A stretch of 17,666 nt of DNA. It comes from JAAGZL01 sp964628835. Lineage in GTDB: Bacteria; Pseudomonadota; Gammaproteobacteria; Chromatiales; Chromatiaceae. The translations under genes were made by a program, and so were the position numbers. The DNA is taken from contig CAZVME010000069.1 of NCBI GenBank assembly GCA_964628835.1, positions 1 to 17,666 of the forward strand, written 5' to 3'. The first letter of the stretch is position 1. Each line of letters opens with the position of its first letter. The notes under the pieces were generated by a model. The model made no database searches and was not told where the DNA came from. It worked only from the letters and a program-made list of their open reading frames with translations. Positions 1-6,321 of this stretch are shown here, piece by piece.

Positions 1-975
1 CTTTTGGGGACTTGGATGTCCCAAAAGGCATCACGAGATCAAAGACTCGCTTATCGCGCTGAACTTAATGGACGGGATGAACTGACACATATGAGCCAGG
101 CTCTCAATGGCATGCTCAGTCAGTTTTAGCAGATCCTGGGGCATATAACCAAAGCCGTAACACAGCAGGGTGACACCAGCAATGAGATGAGCGCCGTGAG
201 TATTCAGACCAGCGTAGGGTTGGAGCGCCAGAGTGAGGAAACTGAACAGCTGGCCACCGCTATGACTGAGATGACCGCCATAGCCCAGGAGGTTGCTAAC
301 AGTGCCACCAGGGCAGCCGATGCTGCAGCCGATGCGATTCATGCCGCCGATGATGGACAGCAGATTGTATGTAGCACTATTAACTGTATCAACGAGTTGG
401 CACAAGATATTGATGAAGCCGCAGAGGTAATCAAGCAGCTGGAGTTGGATGTTGAGAATATCAGCAGCATTCTGGACGTGATTCGGGGTATTGCAGATCA
501 GACTAATCTCCTGGCTCTCAATGCCGCCATTGAGGCTGCCAGAGCCGGTGAACAGGGGCGTGGTTTTGCTGTTGTGGCCGATGAGGTACGCACCTTGGCC
601 AGCCGTACACAAGAGTCCACTCAAGAGATCCAGGGCATGATCGAAAACTTGCAGCAACGCTCACACAATGCGGTCTCGGTGATGGGGCGTGGACGTACTC
701 AGGTGGAGTCTGGAGTGGAAAAAGCGGCGCAAGCCGGTGACTCGCTCACCGCTATCAATCAAGCTGTTAATCAAATTAATGATATGAATAGTCATATTGC
801 CAGTGCCGCTGAGGAGCAGACAGCAGTCTCTGAGGAGATGAGCCTGAGCATCATCAACATTAGCCAGGTAGCCAAAGAGACTGCTGAAGGTGGTGTTGCT
901 GTCAAAAAGGCAAGTGAGAGTCTGCAGGAACTGTCTGTAGAGTCGCGTACTTTACTGACGCAATTCCAACTTTGA
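1..975 (+). pseudogene. Methyl-accepting chemotaxis protein, 3' part, interrupted by an in-frame amber codon
   Basis: The reading frame is open from the left edge and encodes the end of a HAMP domain (GRDELTHMSQALNGML, about 73-120). It meets TAG at 127-129, then continues in the same frame, without a shift, through the whole signalling domain to TGA at 973-975. The residues on both sides of the stop fit the normal HAMP-to-coiled-coil transition, so a sense codon, perhaps CAG (Gln), has probably become TAG. The conserved hairpin tip that binds CheA and CheW is intact (IADQTNLLALNAAIEAARAG, about 493-552). The ligand-binding and membrane parts lie left of the window. A full-length product would stop just after HAMP and lack the kinase-control domain, so I call it a probable pseudogene. 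A base-calling error is the main alternative. Recoding is unlikely, because at least five intact genes here end in TAG. Confidence 0.7.
187..975 (+). CDS. Residual ORF: soluble MCP cytoplasmic signalling domain (262 aa)
   Basis: This is the open part after the amber codon, starting at the first downstream ATG. It carries the methylation-helix coiled coils and the hairpin tip that contacts CheA and CheW, with the canonical GRGFAVVADEVRTLA stretch. It has no membrane segment and no C-terminal CheR-binding pentapeptide (the end is LLTQFQL). The Shine-Dalgarno upstream of 187 is poor: a GAG directly abuts the ATG, and an AGGG lies about 18 bases away. The start is therefore positional rather than supported by signals. 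If translated by re-initiation it would be a soluble, sensor-less MCP fragment. More likely it is simply the remnant of the interrupted gene described at 1-975. Confidence 0.45.
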   Translation: MSAVSIQTSVGLERQSEETEQLATAMTEMTAIAQEVANSATRAADAAADAIHAADDGQQIVCSTINCINELAQDIDEAAEVIKQLELDVENISSILDVIRGIADQTNLLALNAAIEAARAGEQGRGFAVVADEVRTLASRTQESTQEIQGMIENLQQRSHNAVSVMGRGRTQVESGVEKAAQAGDSLTAINQAVNQINDMNSHIASAAEEQTAVSEEMSLSIINISQVAKETAEGGVAVKKASESLQELSVESRTLLTQFQL

Positions 976-977
976 GG

Positions 978-1014
978 AAACGGCCTTTGGGGCACCCCAC
1001 TGGCCGTTTTTTTT
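978..1014 (+). terminator. Rho-independent terminator after the MCP
   Basis: The arms AAACGGCC (978-985) and GGCCGTTT (1002-1009) pair perfectly, and the run of T continues to 1014. The loop contains a second GGGG/CCCC pair. The hairpin begins three bases after the MCP stop codon and separates this gene from the metal-response operon. Confidence 0.88.
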
Positions 1015-1132
1015 GCACCTTATTTCCATCTATTTCAGAACCTTCATATTGGGTTTCATGGAGTGTTAGATGTCTAGGTTCTCTCTTCAAGGTTAATCAC
1101 TACATGGTCTTTACGGAAATGTCATTTATGGC

Positions 1133-1164
1133 TTGACCTTGGAGTATACTCAAAGGTCTACTCT
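1133..1164 (+). promoter_or_regulatory. MerR-type promoter and operator of the metal-response operon
   Basis: The -35 box is TTGACC (1133-1138) and the best -10 is TACTCT (1159-1164), giving a 20-base spacer. Such an overlong spacer is the hallmark of promoters that MerR-family activators untwist. The spacer is filled by a dyad, GACCTTGGAGTA (1135-1146) followed directly by TACTCAAAGGTC (1147-1158), with one mismatch between the two 12-base arms. The regulator gene starts 24 bases after the -10, so it is the first gene of its own operon rather than divergent from it. Confidence 0.85.
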
Positions 1165-1187
1165 ACTATCAGGCGGGTGGATTAGTT

Positions 1188-1598
1188 ATGAATGATTTAA
1201 CTATTGGCAAGGTTTCAGCAGCCTCTGGGGTAACCACCGACACCATTCGTTTTTATGAGAAATGTGGACTGGTTTGCCCCAACGAAAGGTCTCAAGCGGG
1301 CTATAGACTCTACAGCGCTGATGTATTAGATCGGCTCAAATTTATTTCCCGTGCTAAGTCTGCCGGATTTTCTTTGGATGATATTAGCCAGTTGTTGACA
1401 CTAAAAGACAATCCTCAGGAAACCTGTAAATCTGTTTATGCGCATGCTCAGAAAAAACGATCTGAGCTAGAAACAAAGATTCGAGATCTTACTGAGATGC
1501 GCGAAACTCTGTCGGCACTACTTGCCAAATGCAGTGGCGAAGGTCCGTTAAGTGAATGCCCCATATTAGACTCATTTGACCGAGCTGAGCCTAAATAA
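1188..1598 (+). CDS. MerR-family metal-responsive transcriptional regulator
   Basis: This is a 136-residue metalloregulator of normal family length. Residues 4-72 form the MerR winged helix (LTIGKVSAASGVTTDTIRFY, then GYRLY). They are followed by the long dimerisation helix (about 80-114) and a short metal loop. Cys80, Cys115 and Cys124 match the spacing of the three Hg(II) ligands of MerR (82, 117, 126). ZntR has an extra adjacent cysteine that is Lys114 here, and CueR uses a shorter loop. Mercury or a similar soft thiophilic metal is thus the best guess, with Zn, Cd or Pb possible. The ATG at 1188 follows a purine-rich AGGCGGGTGG. It is presumably autoregulated from the dyad at 1135-1158 and co-transcribed with the next two genes. 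Its codons are distinctly AT-richer than those of nadA nearby, hinting at horizontal acquisition. Confidence 0.9.
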   Translation: MNDLTIGKVSAASGVTTDTIRFYEKCGLVCPNERSQAGYRLYSADVLDRLKFISRAKSAGFSLDDISQLLTLKDNPQETCKSVYAHAQKKRSELETKIRDLTEMRETLSALLAKCSGEGPLSECPILDSFDRAEPK

Positions 1599-1637
1599 AA
1601 CTGGTGTTCTAGGCTAAATATAGTAGGAGGTACAGTT

Positions 1638-1904
1638 ATGGCGGCTAAGAGAAAAATTGAAATATTTAGTGCGGGCTGCACTACATGCGATGATGTCGTT
1701 GCACAGATCAAGAATATTGCATGCTCTTACTGTGAGATTACCGTACTTGATATGCATGATGATCAAGTGGCATCTCGTGCGAAATCTCTTGGAGTGAATT
1801 CCGTGCCTGCAGTTGCTGTTAACGGTAAACTTGCCGACTGCTGTGCCAATAGAAGCGTAGACCTATCCATACTGAAAGCAGCAGGTTTAGGTACGCCGCT
1901 CTAA
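1638..1904 (+). CDS. Small thioredoxin-fold protein with three cysteine pairs
   Basis: This is an 88-residue protein with no signal peptide, so probably cytoplasmic. It has a thioredoxin/glutaredoxin-like layout: beta strand KIEIF, the active-site motif Cys14-Thr-Thr-Cys17, and a cis-proline region, SVPAV, with Pro57. Two further pairs, Cys29/Cys32 and the vicinal Cys68-Cys69, are unusual in so small a protein and would suit transient binding or exchange of a soft metal. It has an excellent Shine-Dalgarno (AGGAGG, 1624-1629) ahead of the ATG at 1638, and its stop codon overlaps the next start (TAATG, 1902-1906). This implies translational coupling to the membrane protein. I infer a partner role: passing metal to or from the MerC-like protein, or reducing thiol-metal adducts. 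The biochemical function is not established by the sequence. Confidence 0.82.
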   Translation: MAAKRKIEIFSAGCTTCDDVVAQIKNIACSYCEITVLDMHDDQVASRAKSLGVNSVPAVAVNGKLADCCANRSVDLSILKAAGLGTPL

Positions 1905-2245
1905 TGGTGAAAAAAGCGCAGTCATTCGGATCGGCAGATGCCTTAATAGCAGCTGCCTGTCCGATCTGTTTCCCGAAGTTGGCTGCAATAGGAGCATTGT
2001 TTGGTCTCAGCATCCTCGCGCCATTTGAAATTTACTTCTTATGGGGTGCTCAGATAATTGTGCTAGCGATCTGTGCAATACAATACCGATCTTATAAAGT
2101 TCACAGAAACGGTTTCTTACTTGCTTGGTTTGCCGGATTCAGCATCCTGTTTTTTGCTTCGCTTTACGCAGTACCCTCAGAGACACTTTCCTATATTGCA
2201 TTAGGGGGAATTATCATCGGTAGCGTGAGGAATACACTCGTTTAA
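1904..2245 (+). CDS. MerC-like inner-membrane metal transport protein
   Basis: This is a 113-residue hydrophobic protein with three or four membrane segments (about 22-42, 46-60, 70-88 and 92-110). The motif Cys19-Pro-Ile-Cys22-Phe-Pro sits at the start of the first segment, followed by LAAIGALFGLSIL. This resembles MerC, where a CxxCFP pair in the first helix accepts Hg(II). It is shorter than classical MerC (about 140 residues) and lacks its cysteine-containing C-terminal tail. The start codon overlaps the stop of the thioredoxin-fold gene by one base, so the two are translationally coupled. No merA, merP or merT is next to it. The family assignment is by motif and layout, so a general DUF-type small membrane protein remains possible. 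Confidence 0.68.
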   Translation: MVKKAQSFGSADALIAAACPICFPKLAAIGALFGLSILAPFEIYFLWGAQIIVLAICAIQYRSYKVHRNGFLLAWFAGFSILFFASLYAVPSETLSYIALGGIIIGSVRNTLV

Positions 2246-2250
2246 TGCGT

Positions 2251-2274
2251 AAATACGGACTGTATTTTTATTTT
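2251..2274 (+). terminator. Possible weak terminator after the metal operon
   Basis: AAATAC (2251-2256) and GTATTT (2262-2267) form a short AT-rich stem with a five-base loop, followed by TTTATTTT. It lies between the convergent ends of the MerC-like gene and nadA. The stem is only six base pairs, so termination is uncertain. Confidence 0.4.
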
Positions 2275-2306
2275 CATAGACATGAAATTATCATAGGGAT
2301 ATCACA

Positions 2307-3383
2307 TCAAGCGTTACCCTTGCCGTGAGTAGCCACCGCATGCTCTTTGGCGAAATCCAGCATCCTCTGGATTGGCTTTACCGCCTGTTCACACAGCTCA
2401 GGCTGGATTTGGATCTCCTGGCCGCCAGTTTCCAGTACCTGGGCCAGATTATGCAGTGAGTTCATCCCCATCCAGGGGCAGTGGGCGCAGCTGACACAGG
2501 TTGCGCCTTCGCCTGCGGTTGGTGCTTCAATCAATTGTTTGTCCGGGGCCAGCTGTTTCATCTTGTGGAAGATGCCGCCATCCGTTGCCACGATGAACTC
2601 TTTATTCTCCATGGTGACGACTGCGTTGATGAGCGCCGTGGTTGAGCCAACAACATCCGCCTGCTCAATGATGTTTTCGGGTGATTCCGGGTGGACCAGT
2701 ACCGCCGCATCCGGGTGTAGCCGGTGCATGCGTTCCAGGGCAACTGACTTGAACTCCTCATGCACCACACATGAACCGGGCCAGAGTAGCATCTCCACTC
2801 CGGTGATCTTCTGCACATAACGCCCCAGGTGCTGGTCCGGTCCCCATAACACCTTTTCTCCCTTGGCGGCCAGGTGCTGAACGATAGGTAGAGCTATACC
2901 TGAGGTTACCACCCAGTCGGATCGGGCCTTTACCTCGGCGCTGGTGTTGGCGTATACTACCACGGTGTGGTCTGGATGGGTGTCACAGAATTCAGAGAAC
3001 CGGTCTGCCGGGCAACCCTCATCCAGGGAGCAGGTGGCATTCAGGTCTGGCATCAGGACGCGTTTTTCCGGGTTGAGGATCTTGGCGGTTTCGCCCATGA
3101 ATCTCACGCCACACACCACCAGGGTCTGGGCCTCCTGTTCCGAGCCAAAGCGCGCCATCTCCAGGGAGTCTGAGACGCAGCCACCGGTCTCCTCGGCCAG
3201 CTCCTGCAAGTCGGAGTCGGTGTAGTAGTGTGCAACCAGTACGGCGTTCTGCTCCTTGAGCATGGCCTTAATGCGGTCCTTGAGGGCCTGTTTTTCACTC
3301 GCGGACAGGACCGGCCACTCTGGATGTGGCGGCACATCTACTGCGGCTATGTTTATCTCTTCAGCTATAGGTTTTTGGCTCAT
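2307..3383 (-). CDS. nadA: Quinolinate synthase NadA
   Basis: This 358-residue enzyme condenses iminoaspartate with dihydroxyacetone phosphate to give quinolinate, the second step of de novo NAD synthesis from aspartate. It is very close to the E. coli protein throughout (VAHYYTDSDLQELAEETGG; WGPDQHLGRYVQK; HPESPENI). The three [4Fe-4S] ligands are present as Cys118, Cys205 and Cys302, each offset by five from E. coli 113, 200 and 297. The frame is open upstream to an ATG at 3503, but I chose the ATG at 3383 (MSQKPIAEE). It matches the family's length, and the longer version would overlap the end of nrtR. The gene starts 25 bases after the nrtR stop on the same strand, so the two form an operon. 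The nadB partner is not in this window. Confidence 0.95.
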   Translation of the reverse strand: MSQKPIAEEINIAAVDVPPHPEWPVLSASEKQALKDRIKAMLKEQNAVLVAHYYTDSDLQELAEETGGCVSDSLEMARFGSEQEAQTLVVCGVRFMGETAKILNPEKRVLMPDLNATCSLDEGCPADRFSEFCDTHPDHTVVVYANTSAEVKARSDWVVTSGIALPIVQHLAAKGEKVLWGPDQHLGRYVQKITGVEMLLWPGSCVVHEEFKSVALERMHRLHPDAAVLVHPESPENIIEQADVVGSTTALINAVVTMENKEFIVATDGGIFHKMKQLAPDKQLIEAPTAGEGATCVSCAHCPWMGMNSLHNLAQVLETGGQEIQIQPELCEQAVKPIQRMLDFAKEHAVATHGKGNA

Positions 3384-3408
3384 AGTGGTTCTCTTAATAC
3401 TGCCGTAA

Positions 3409-4083
3409 CTATTGGTTACACTGTGTCTGGTTGCGACATACTGCCCGATACAGGCGTGCAGGTCTATGGCTTCCATTGCGCCGTTGGTCGCCGGTCTCCT
3501 CAATCAGATCCATGCCGGTTATCTGCTTTCTAAAGTTGCGTTTATCCAGCTGTTCACTGCGTACAATCTCATAGACTTTTTGTATCTCACTCAGGGTGAA
3601 TGTCTCTGGCAGAAACTGTAGGGCAATGCCGGAGTAATCCAGTTTGGATAACAGACGTCCCCTGGCCAGGGCTATGATGTCGGCATGGTCGAAGGCTAGG
3701 GGTGGCAGGTTCTCCGCTGAATACCAATGTGTAGCTACTGCATCACTGGCGGCCTCTGGGGGTTGCTCTAGAGGTGGCGTCAAGGCGAGATAGGCCACGC
3801 TAACCACTCGTTCCCGCAGATCCCGTCCGGGTTTCCCAAAGGTATATAACTGCTCCAGGTATATACCTTGAAGTCCGGTCTCTTCTTGCAGTTCCCGTCG
3901 GGCGCATTCACTTAGATCTTCATCAGGTTCCAGGAAGCCGCCGGGGAGCGCCCATGAACCTTCGTGTGGCCCCTGCCCGCGTTTAATCAATAGTAGCTTC
4001 AGTATCCCGCAGGAGATGGTAAACAGCACAATGTCAGTGGTGACTGCCGGGCGTGGGTATCTGTAGTGGTACTCTTGGGTCAT
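3409..4083 (-). CDS. nrtR: NrtR-type Nudix regulator of NAD metabolism
   Basis: This is a 224-residue protein, if it starts at the ATG at 4083 (MTQEYHYRYPRPAVTTDIVL). ATGs at 4095 and further upstream are possible but have no better ribosome site. Residues about 10-145 form a Nudix hydrolase domain with a complete Nudix box: Gly49, Glu55, Arg63, Glu64, Glu67, Glu68, Gly70. Residues about 150-215 match the winged-helix domain of NrtR (FTLSEIQKVYEIV, then KRNFRKQI). NrtR proteins sense ADP-ribose and repress NAD biosynthesis or salvage genes. nadA lies 25 bases downstream, which supports the assignment. Many NrtR repressors have a decayed Nudix box; here it is intact, so residual ADP-ribose pyrophosphatase activity is possible. 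It probably represses its own operon through the sites upstream. Confidence 0.88.
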   Translation of the reverse strand: MTQEYHYRYPRPAVTTDIVLFTISCGILKLLLIKRGQGPHEGSWALPGGFLEPDEDLSECARRELQEETGLQGIYLEQLYTFGKPGRDLRERVVSVAYLALTPPLEQPPEAASDAVATHWYSAENLPPLAFDHADIIALARGRLLSKLDYSGIALQFLPETFTLSEIQKVYEIVRSEQLDKRNFRKQITGMDLIEETGDQRRNGSHRPARLYRAVCRNQTQCNQ

Positions 4084-4123
4084 AGTGTTAACCATGTTGC
4101 CATATAGTGTAGTATTAACACTA
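4083..4123. promoter_or_regulatory. Candidate NrtR operator region (TAGTGT half-sites)
   Basis: TAGTGT (4105-4110) and ACACTA (4118-4123) form a 19-base dyad with a seven-base centre, just upstream of nrtR. The eight-base form TAGTGTTA occurs at 4083-4090 and, inverted, at 4116-4123. A near copy, TAGTGTTG, lies at 4235-4242 towards the HDOD gene. Position next to an NrtR gene makes autoregulation a natural reading. I have not matched the site to a published consensus. Confidence 0.5.
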
Positions 4124-4167
4124 ATTAAAATAATATATGGATGTACCGGCCGGCCAGGTCGTTTCTG

Positions 4168-4183
4168 GGTGGAATAATCCACC
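4168..4183. repeat. Perfect small inverted repeat between nrtR and the HDOD gene
   Basis: GGTGGA (4168-4173) and TCCACC (4178-4183) flank a four-base ATAA loop. No T-run follows on either strand, so it is not an intrinsic terminator. It could be a protein-binding dyad or a leader hairpin. The GC palindrome CCGGCCGG lies about 15 bases away, at 4146-4153. The rest of the 4124-4335 stretch shows no gene. Confidence 0.5.
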
Positions 4184-4335
4184 TAACTAGTGATAGAGGC
4201 TAAAGAAACTGCTACCTTGGACGCTAAACATTTATTAGTGTTGTTTCATGGGGATAGGGAGGCTGGCGTCCATGAGTGATTTAGTAATCTGTGCAGGCTG
4301 GATACCTGTATACCAACGCATGCAGGGGCTCCACC

Positions 4336-5208
4336 ATGTCTGAGACACCCGTAATAGATGTAAGGCAAGAGATTCTCGATATAAAGCATCTGCCACCGTT
4401 GTCGGTGACGGCCAGTCGTCTACTGGAGACGGTGGCCAACCCTGATGTGGAGATCGCTGAACTGTCATATATCATCAGCCAGGACCCTGGCTTGATGGCG
4501 CGTATTATCGGTTTGGCCAACGCAGCCTACTTTGGGCAGGCAATTGCTATAACTACTGTGCACGATGCCATAGTCCGTGTTCTTGGGATAAACATGGTCA
4601 AAAGCCTGGCCATTAGCATCTCTGTAAGTGGGGCATTCAAGGCAGACGGTTGCACTGATTTTAGTACAAAACAGTATTGGTTTAATGCGATAGGCTGCGC
4701 GAATATGTCCAGGATGATGGCGCTTCGAATACCAACAGGGGAGCGGCCAGACCCTGAGAAGGTGTATTTAAGTGGCTTGTTACACAATCTTGGGTGTCTG
4801 GTCCTGGCACATATGTTTCCATCCAAACTGTCACGCGTGTATAAGATTGTACAACGGGATCCGGATGCTGACCTGGTTGCTCTGCAACAGGAACATATTG
4901 GTGTCGACTGGATATCTGCCGGTGAGTGGTTGGTGAACCGCTGGCACTTGCCGGATTTTGTCAGTGATGTTATGGGGGCTGTTGCCGACCGCAGTTATGC
5001 TCCCCAGGATAAGTACGATGTAACTCTGATTCGCGCTGCAATTCAGTGGATGAAAGGTTATCCGTGTGTAGTGGATGGGGAGCACAGGTTAAGTGACGGA
5101 TTCGGGCCAGCGGAAATACCCGGTTTGGGAGTCGATGCACTTGGCCTGATCGAAGATAAGTTTTTGGGTAACTGTGTAGAACTTGAGGCCCTGGCGTCCC
5201 GGTTGTAG
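4336..5208 (+). CDS. HDOD-domain protein
   Basis: This is a 290-residue stand-alone HDOD protein. I chose the ATG at 4336 (MSETPVIDVR) because AGGGG at 4324-4328 is well placed; an upstream in-frame ATG at 4291 lacks this. The domain spans about residues 15-220, with LPPLSVTASRLLETVANPD, IISQDPGLMARIIGLANAAYFG and a degenerate catalytic region, GLLHNLG (147-153). In true HD phosphohydrolases the last motif has HD. Here Asp is replaced by Asn, as expected for HDOD proteins, which act as signalling scaffolds rather than hydrolases. HDOD proteins are often tied to c-di-GMP, chemotaxis or stress control, but nothing here fixes a specific role. It is divergent from nrtR, and no terminator is visible after it. 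Confidence 0.88.
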   Translation: MSETPVIDVRQEILDIKHLPPLSVTASRLLETVANPDVEIAELSYIISQDPGLMARIIGLANAAYFGQAIAITTVHDAIVRVLGINMVKSLAISISVSGAFKADGCTDFSTKQYWFNAIGCANMSRMMALRIPTGERPDPEKVYLSGLLHNLGCLVLAHMFPSKLSRVYKIVQRDPDADLVALQQEHIGVDWISAGEWLVNRWHLPDFVSDVMGAVADRSYAPQDKYDVTLIRAAIQWMKGYPCVVDGEHRLSDGFGPAEIPGLGVDALGLIEDKFLGNCVELEALASRL

Positions 5209-5271
5209 GTGATTCTGCCACTAGTTGCAACTGTTCCAATATCAATTTCGAGTTATGTGCTGCTGTATATT

Positions 5272-5287
5272 GAGCCTGGATAGGCTC
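5272..5287. repeat. Perfect hairpin in the spacer before the 5'-nucleotidase
   Basis: GAGCCT (5272-5277) and AGGCTC (5282-5287) flank a GGAT tetraloop. A ten-base palindrome AGTTGCAACT also lies nearby, at 5223-5232. There is no T-run, so neither is a convincing terminator. They sit in the 197-base non-coding stretch between the HDOD gene and the nucleotidase. A regulatory or leader-hairpin role is possible, but I see no recognised element. Confidence 0.45.
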
Positions 5288-5405
5288 TAACCGCCGATGT
5301 AATTTCAACACTCCTGTTATATGCTGATAGTGCTATGGTCGTAAATAGCATCATCCTCATGCGCCGATGCAAGAGGGTACGAATAGGTTGAGGAGTATTT
5401 ATTTC

Positions 5406-6314
5406 ATGGCTGATCCAATTGAACCTTTTAAGCTGGTGGTGGCAATTTCGTCCCGCGCCCTGTTCGATATGGACTCTTCGCATAAGGTGTTTGAAGCAGA
5501 AGGAATCGATGCGTATTGTAAATACCAGATTGAGCACGAGGACGAGATTCTGCAACCGGGAGTTGCCTTCTCTCTGGTGAAAAAGCTGTTGGCGATGAAC
5601 AGCATGTTCTCTGGCAATGCGGCAGTGGAAGTGATTCTGTTATCGAGAAACAGCGCGGATACTGGTTTGCGCATATTCAACTCCATTGATCACCATGGGC
5701 TTGCCATATCCAGGGCAGCCTTTAGTGGCGGCGCAAACCCCTATGAGTATATCTCGGCTATGGGGGCACATCTGTTTCTGTCTTCTGACCATGATGATGT
5801 ACGCAAGGCCCTGGATTCAGGTATTGCGGCGGCAACCATCCTGCCCTCCAACACGGATCAAGCGCAGGCCTCAACCGACCAGCTTAGAATAGCATTTGAT
5901 GGGGATGCGGTTATTTTTTCTGATGAAGCGGAACGTGTCTTTAAGAGTCAGGGGTTGGCGGCATTTACCGCAAGTGAGAAGGCCGCAGCGCATAAGCCGT
6001 TGTCGGGTGGTCCCTTCAAGGTGTTTTTGTCCGCTCTGCACGAAATGCAGATCGCCGCTCCACCCGAGGCCCCCCCCATCAGAACGGCCCTGGTTACCGC
6101 CCGCGCGGCGCCAGCTCATGAGCGTGTTATTCGGACGCTCCGGGCGTGGAACATCCGCATTGATGAAGCCTTTTTTCTTGGGGGGATGAACAAGAGTGAG
6201 TTCCTGCGATCATTTAATGCGGATATTTTCTTTGATGATCAGGCCGGGCACTGTGAATCAGCCAGGCAGCATGTTCCAACCGGACACGTGCCGCATGGTG
6301 TGGCAAACAGTTAG
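5406..6314 (+). CDS. Cytosolic 5'-nucleotidase, cN-I-like (PF06189 family)
   Basis: This 302-residue enzyme is strikingly similar to animal NT5C1A/B (AMP-preferring cytosolic 5'-nucleotidases) along its whole length. Matching blocks include AISSRALFDMD (13-23), GIAAATI (139-145), the HAD-type signature FDGDAVIFSDE (164-174) with the nucleophile and acid aspartates, LVTARAAP (229-236), and IFFDDQ (274-279) with the metal-binding aspartates near the end. It should hydrolyse nucleoside 5'-monophosphates such as AMP or IMP to nucleosides plus phosphate. The start at 5406 is chosen because TTGAGGAGT (5388-5396) precedes it; the ATG at 5367 lacks a ribosome site. It stands alone on the + strand and converges with fimX, with seven bases between the ends. 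Proximity to nrtR-nadA suggests, but does not prove, a nucleotide-salvage link. Confidence 0.9.
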   Translation: MADPIEPFKLVVAISSRALFDMDSSHKVFEAEGIDAYCKYQIEHEDEILQPGVAFSLVKKLLAMNSMFSGNAAVEVILLSRNSADTGLRIFNSIDHHGLAISRAAFSGGANPYEYISAMGAHLFLSSDHDDVRKALDSGIAAATILPSNTDQAQASTDQLRIAFDGDAVIFSDEAERVFKSQGLAAFTASEKAAAHKPLSGGPFKVFLSALHEMQIAAPPEAPPIRTALVTARAAPAHERVIRTLRAWNIRIDEAFFLGGMNKSEFLRSFNADIFFDDQAGHCESARQHVPTGHVPHGVANS

Positions 6315-6321
6315 GGTGCGG

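Noticed and set aside
127..129. Pyrrolysine or other amber reassignment
   Set aside because: TAG is used as the normal stop by several intact genes in this window, and no suppressor tRNA is present here; a nonsense change or sequence error is simpler.
2347..3225. Long plus-strand and alternate-frame open frames across nadA
   Set aside because: They are antisense or frame shadows of a clearly conserved enzyme, with no family signatures or ribosome sites.
3384..3503. N-terminal extension of nadA to an ATG at 3503
   Set aside because: It would overlap the end of nrtR by about 95 bases and add 40 residues absent from known NadA; the ATG at 3383 gives the normal length.
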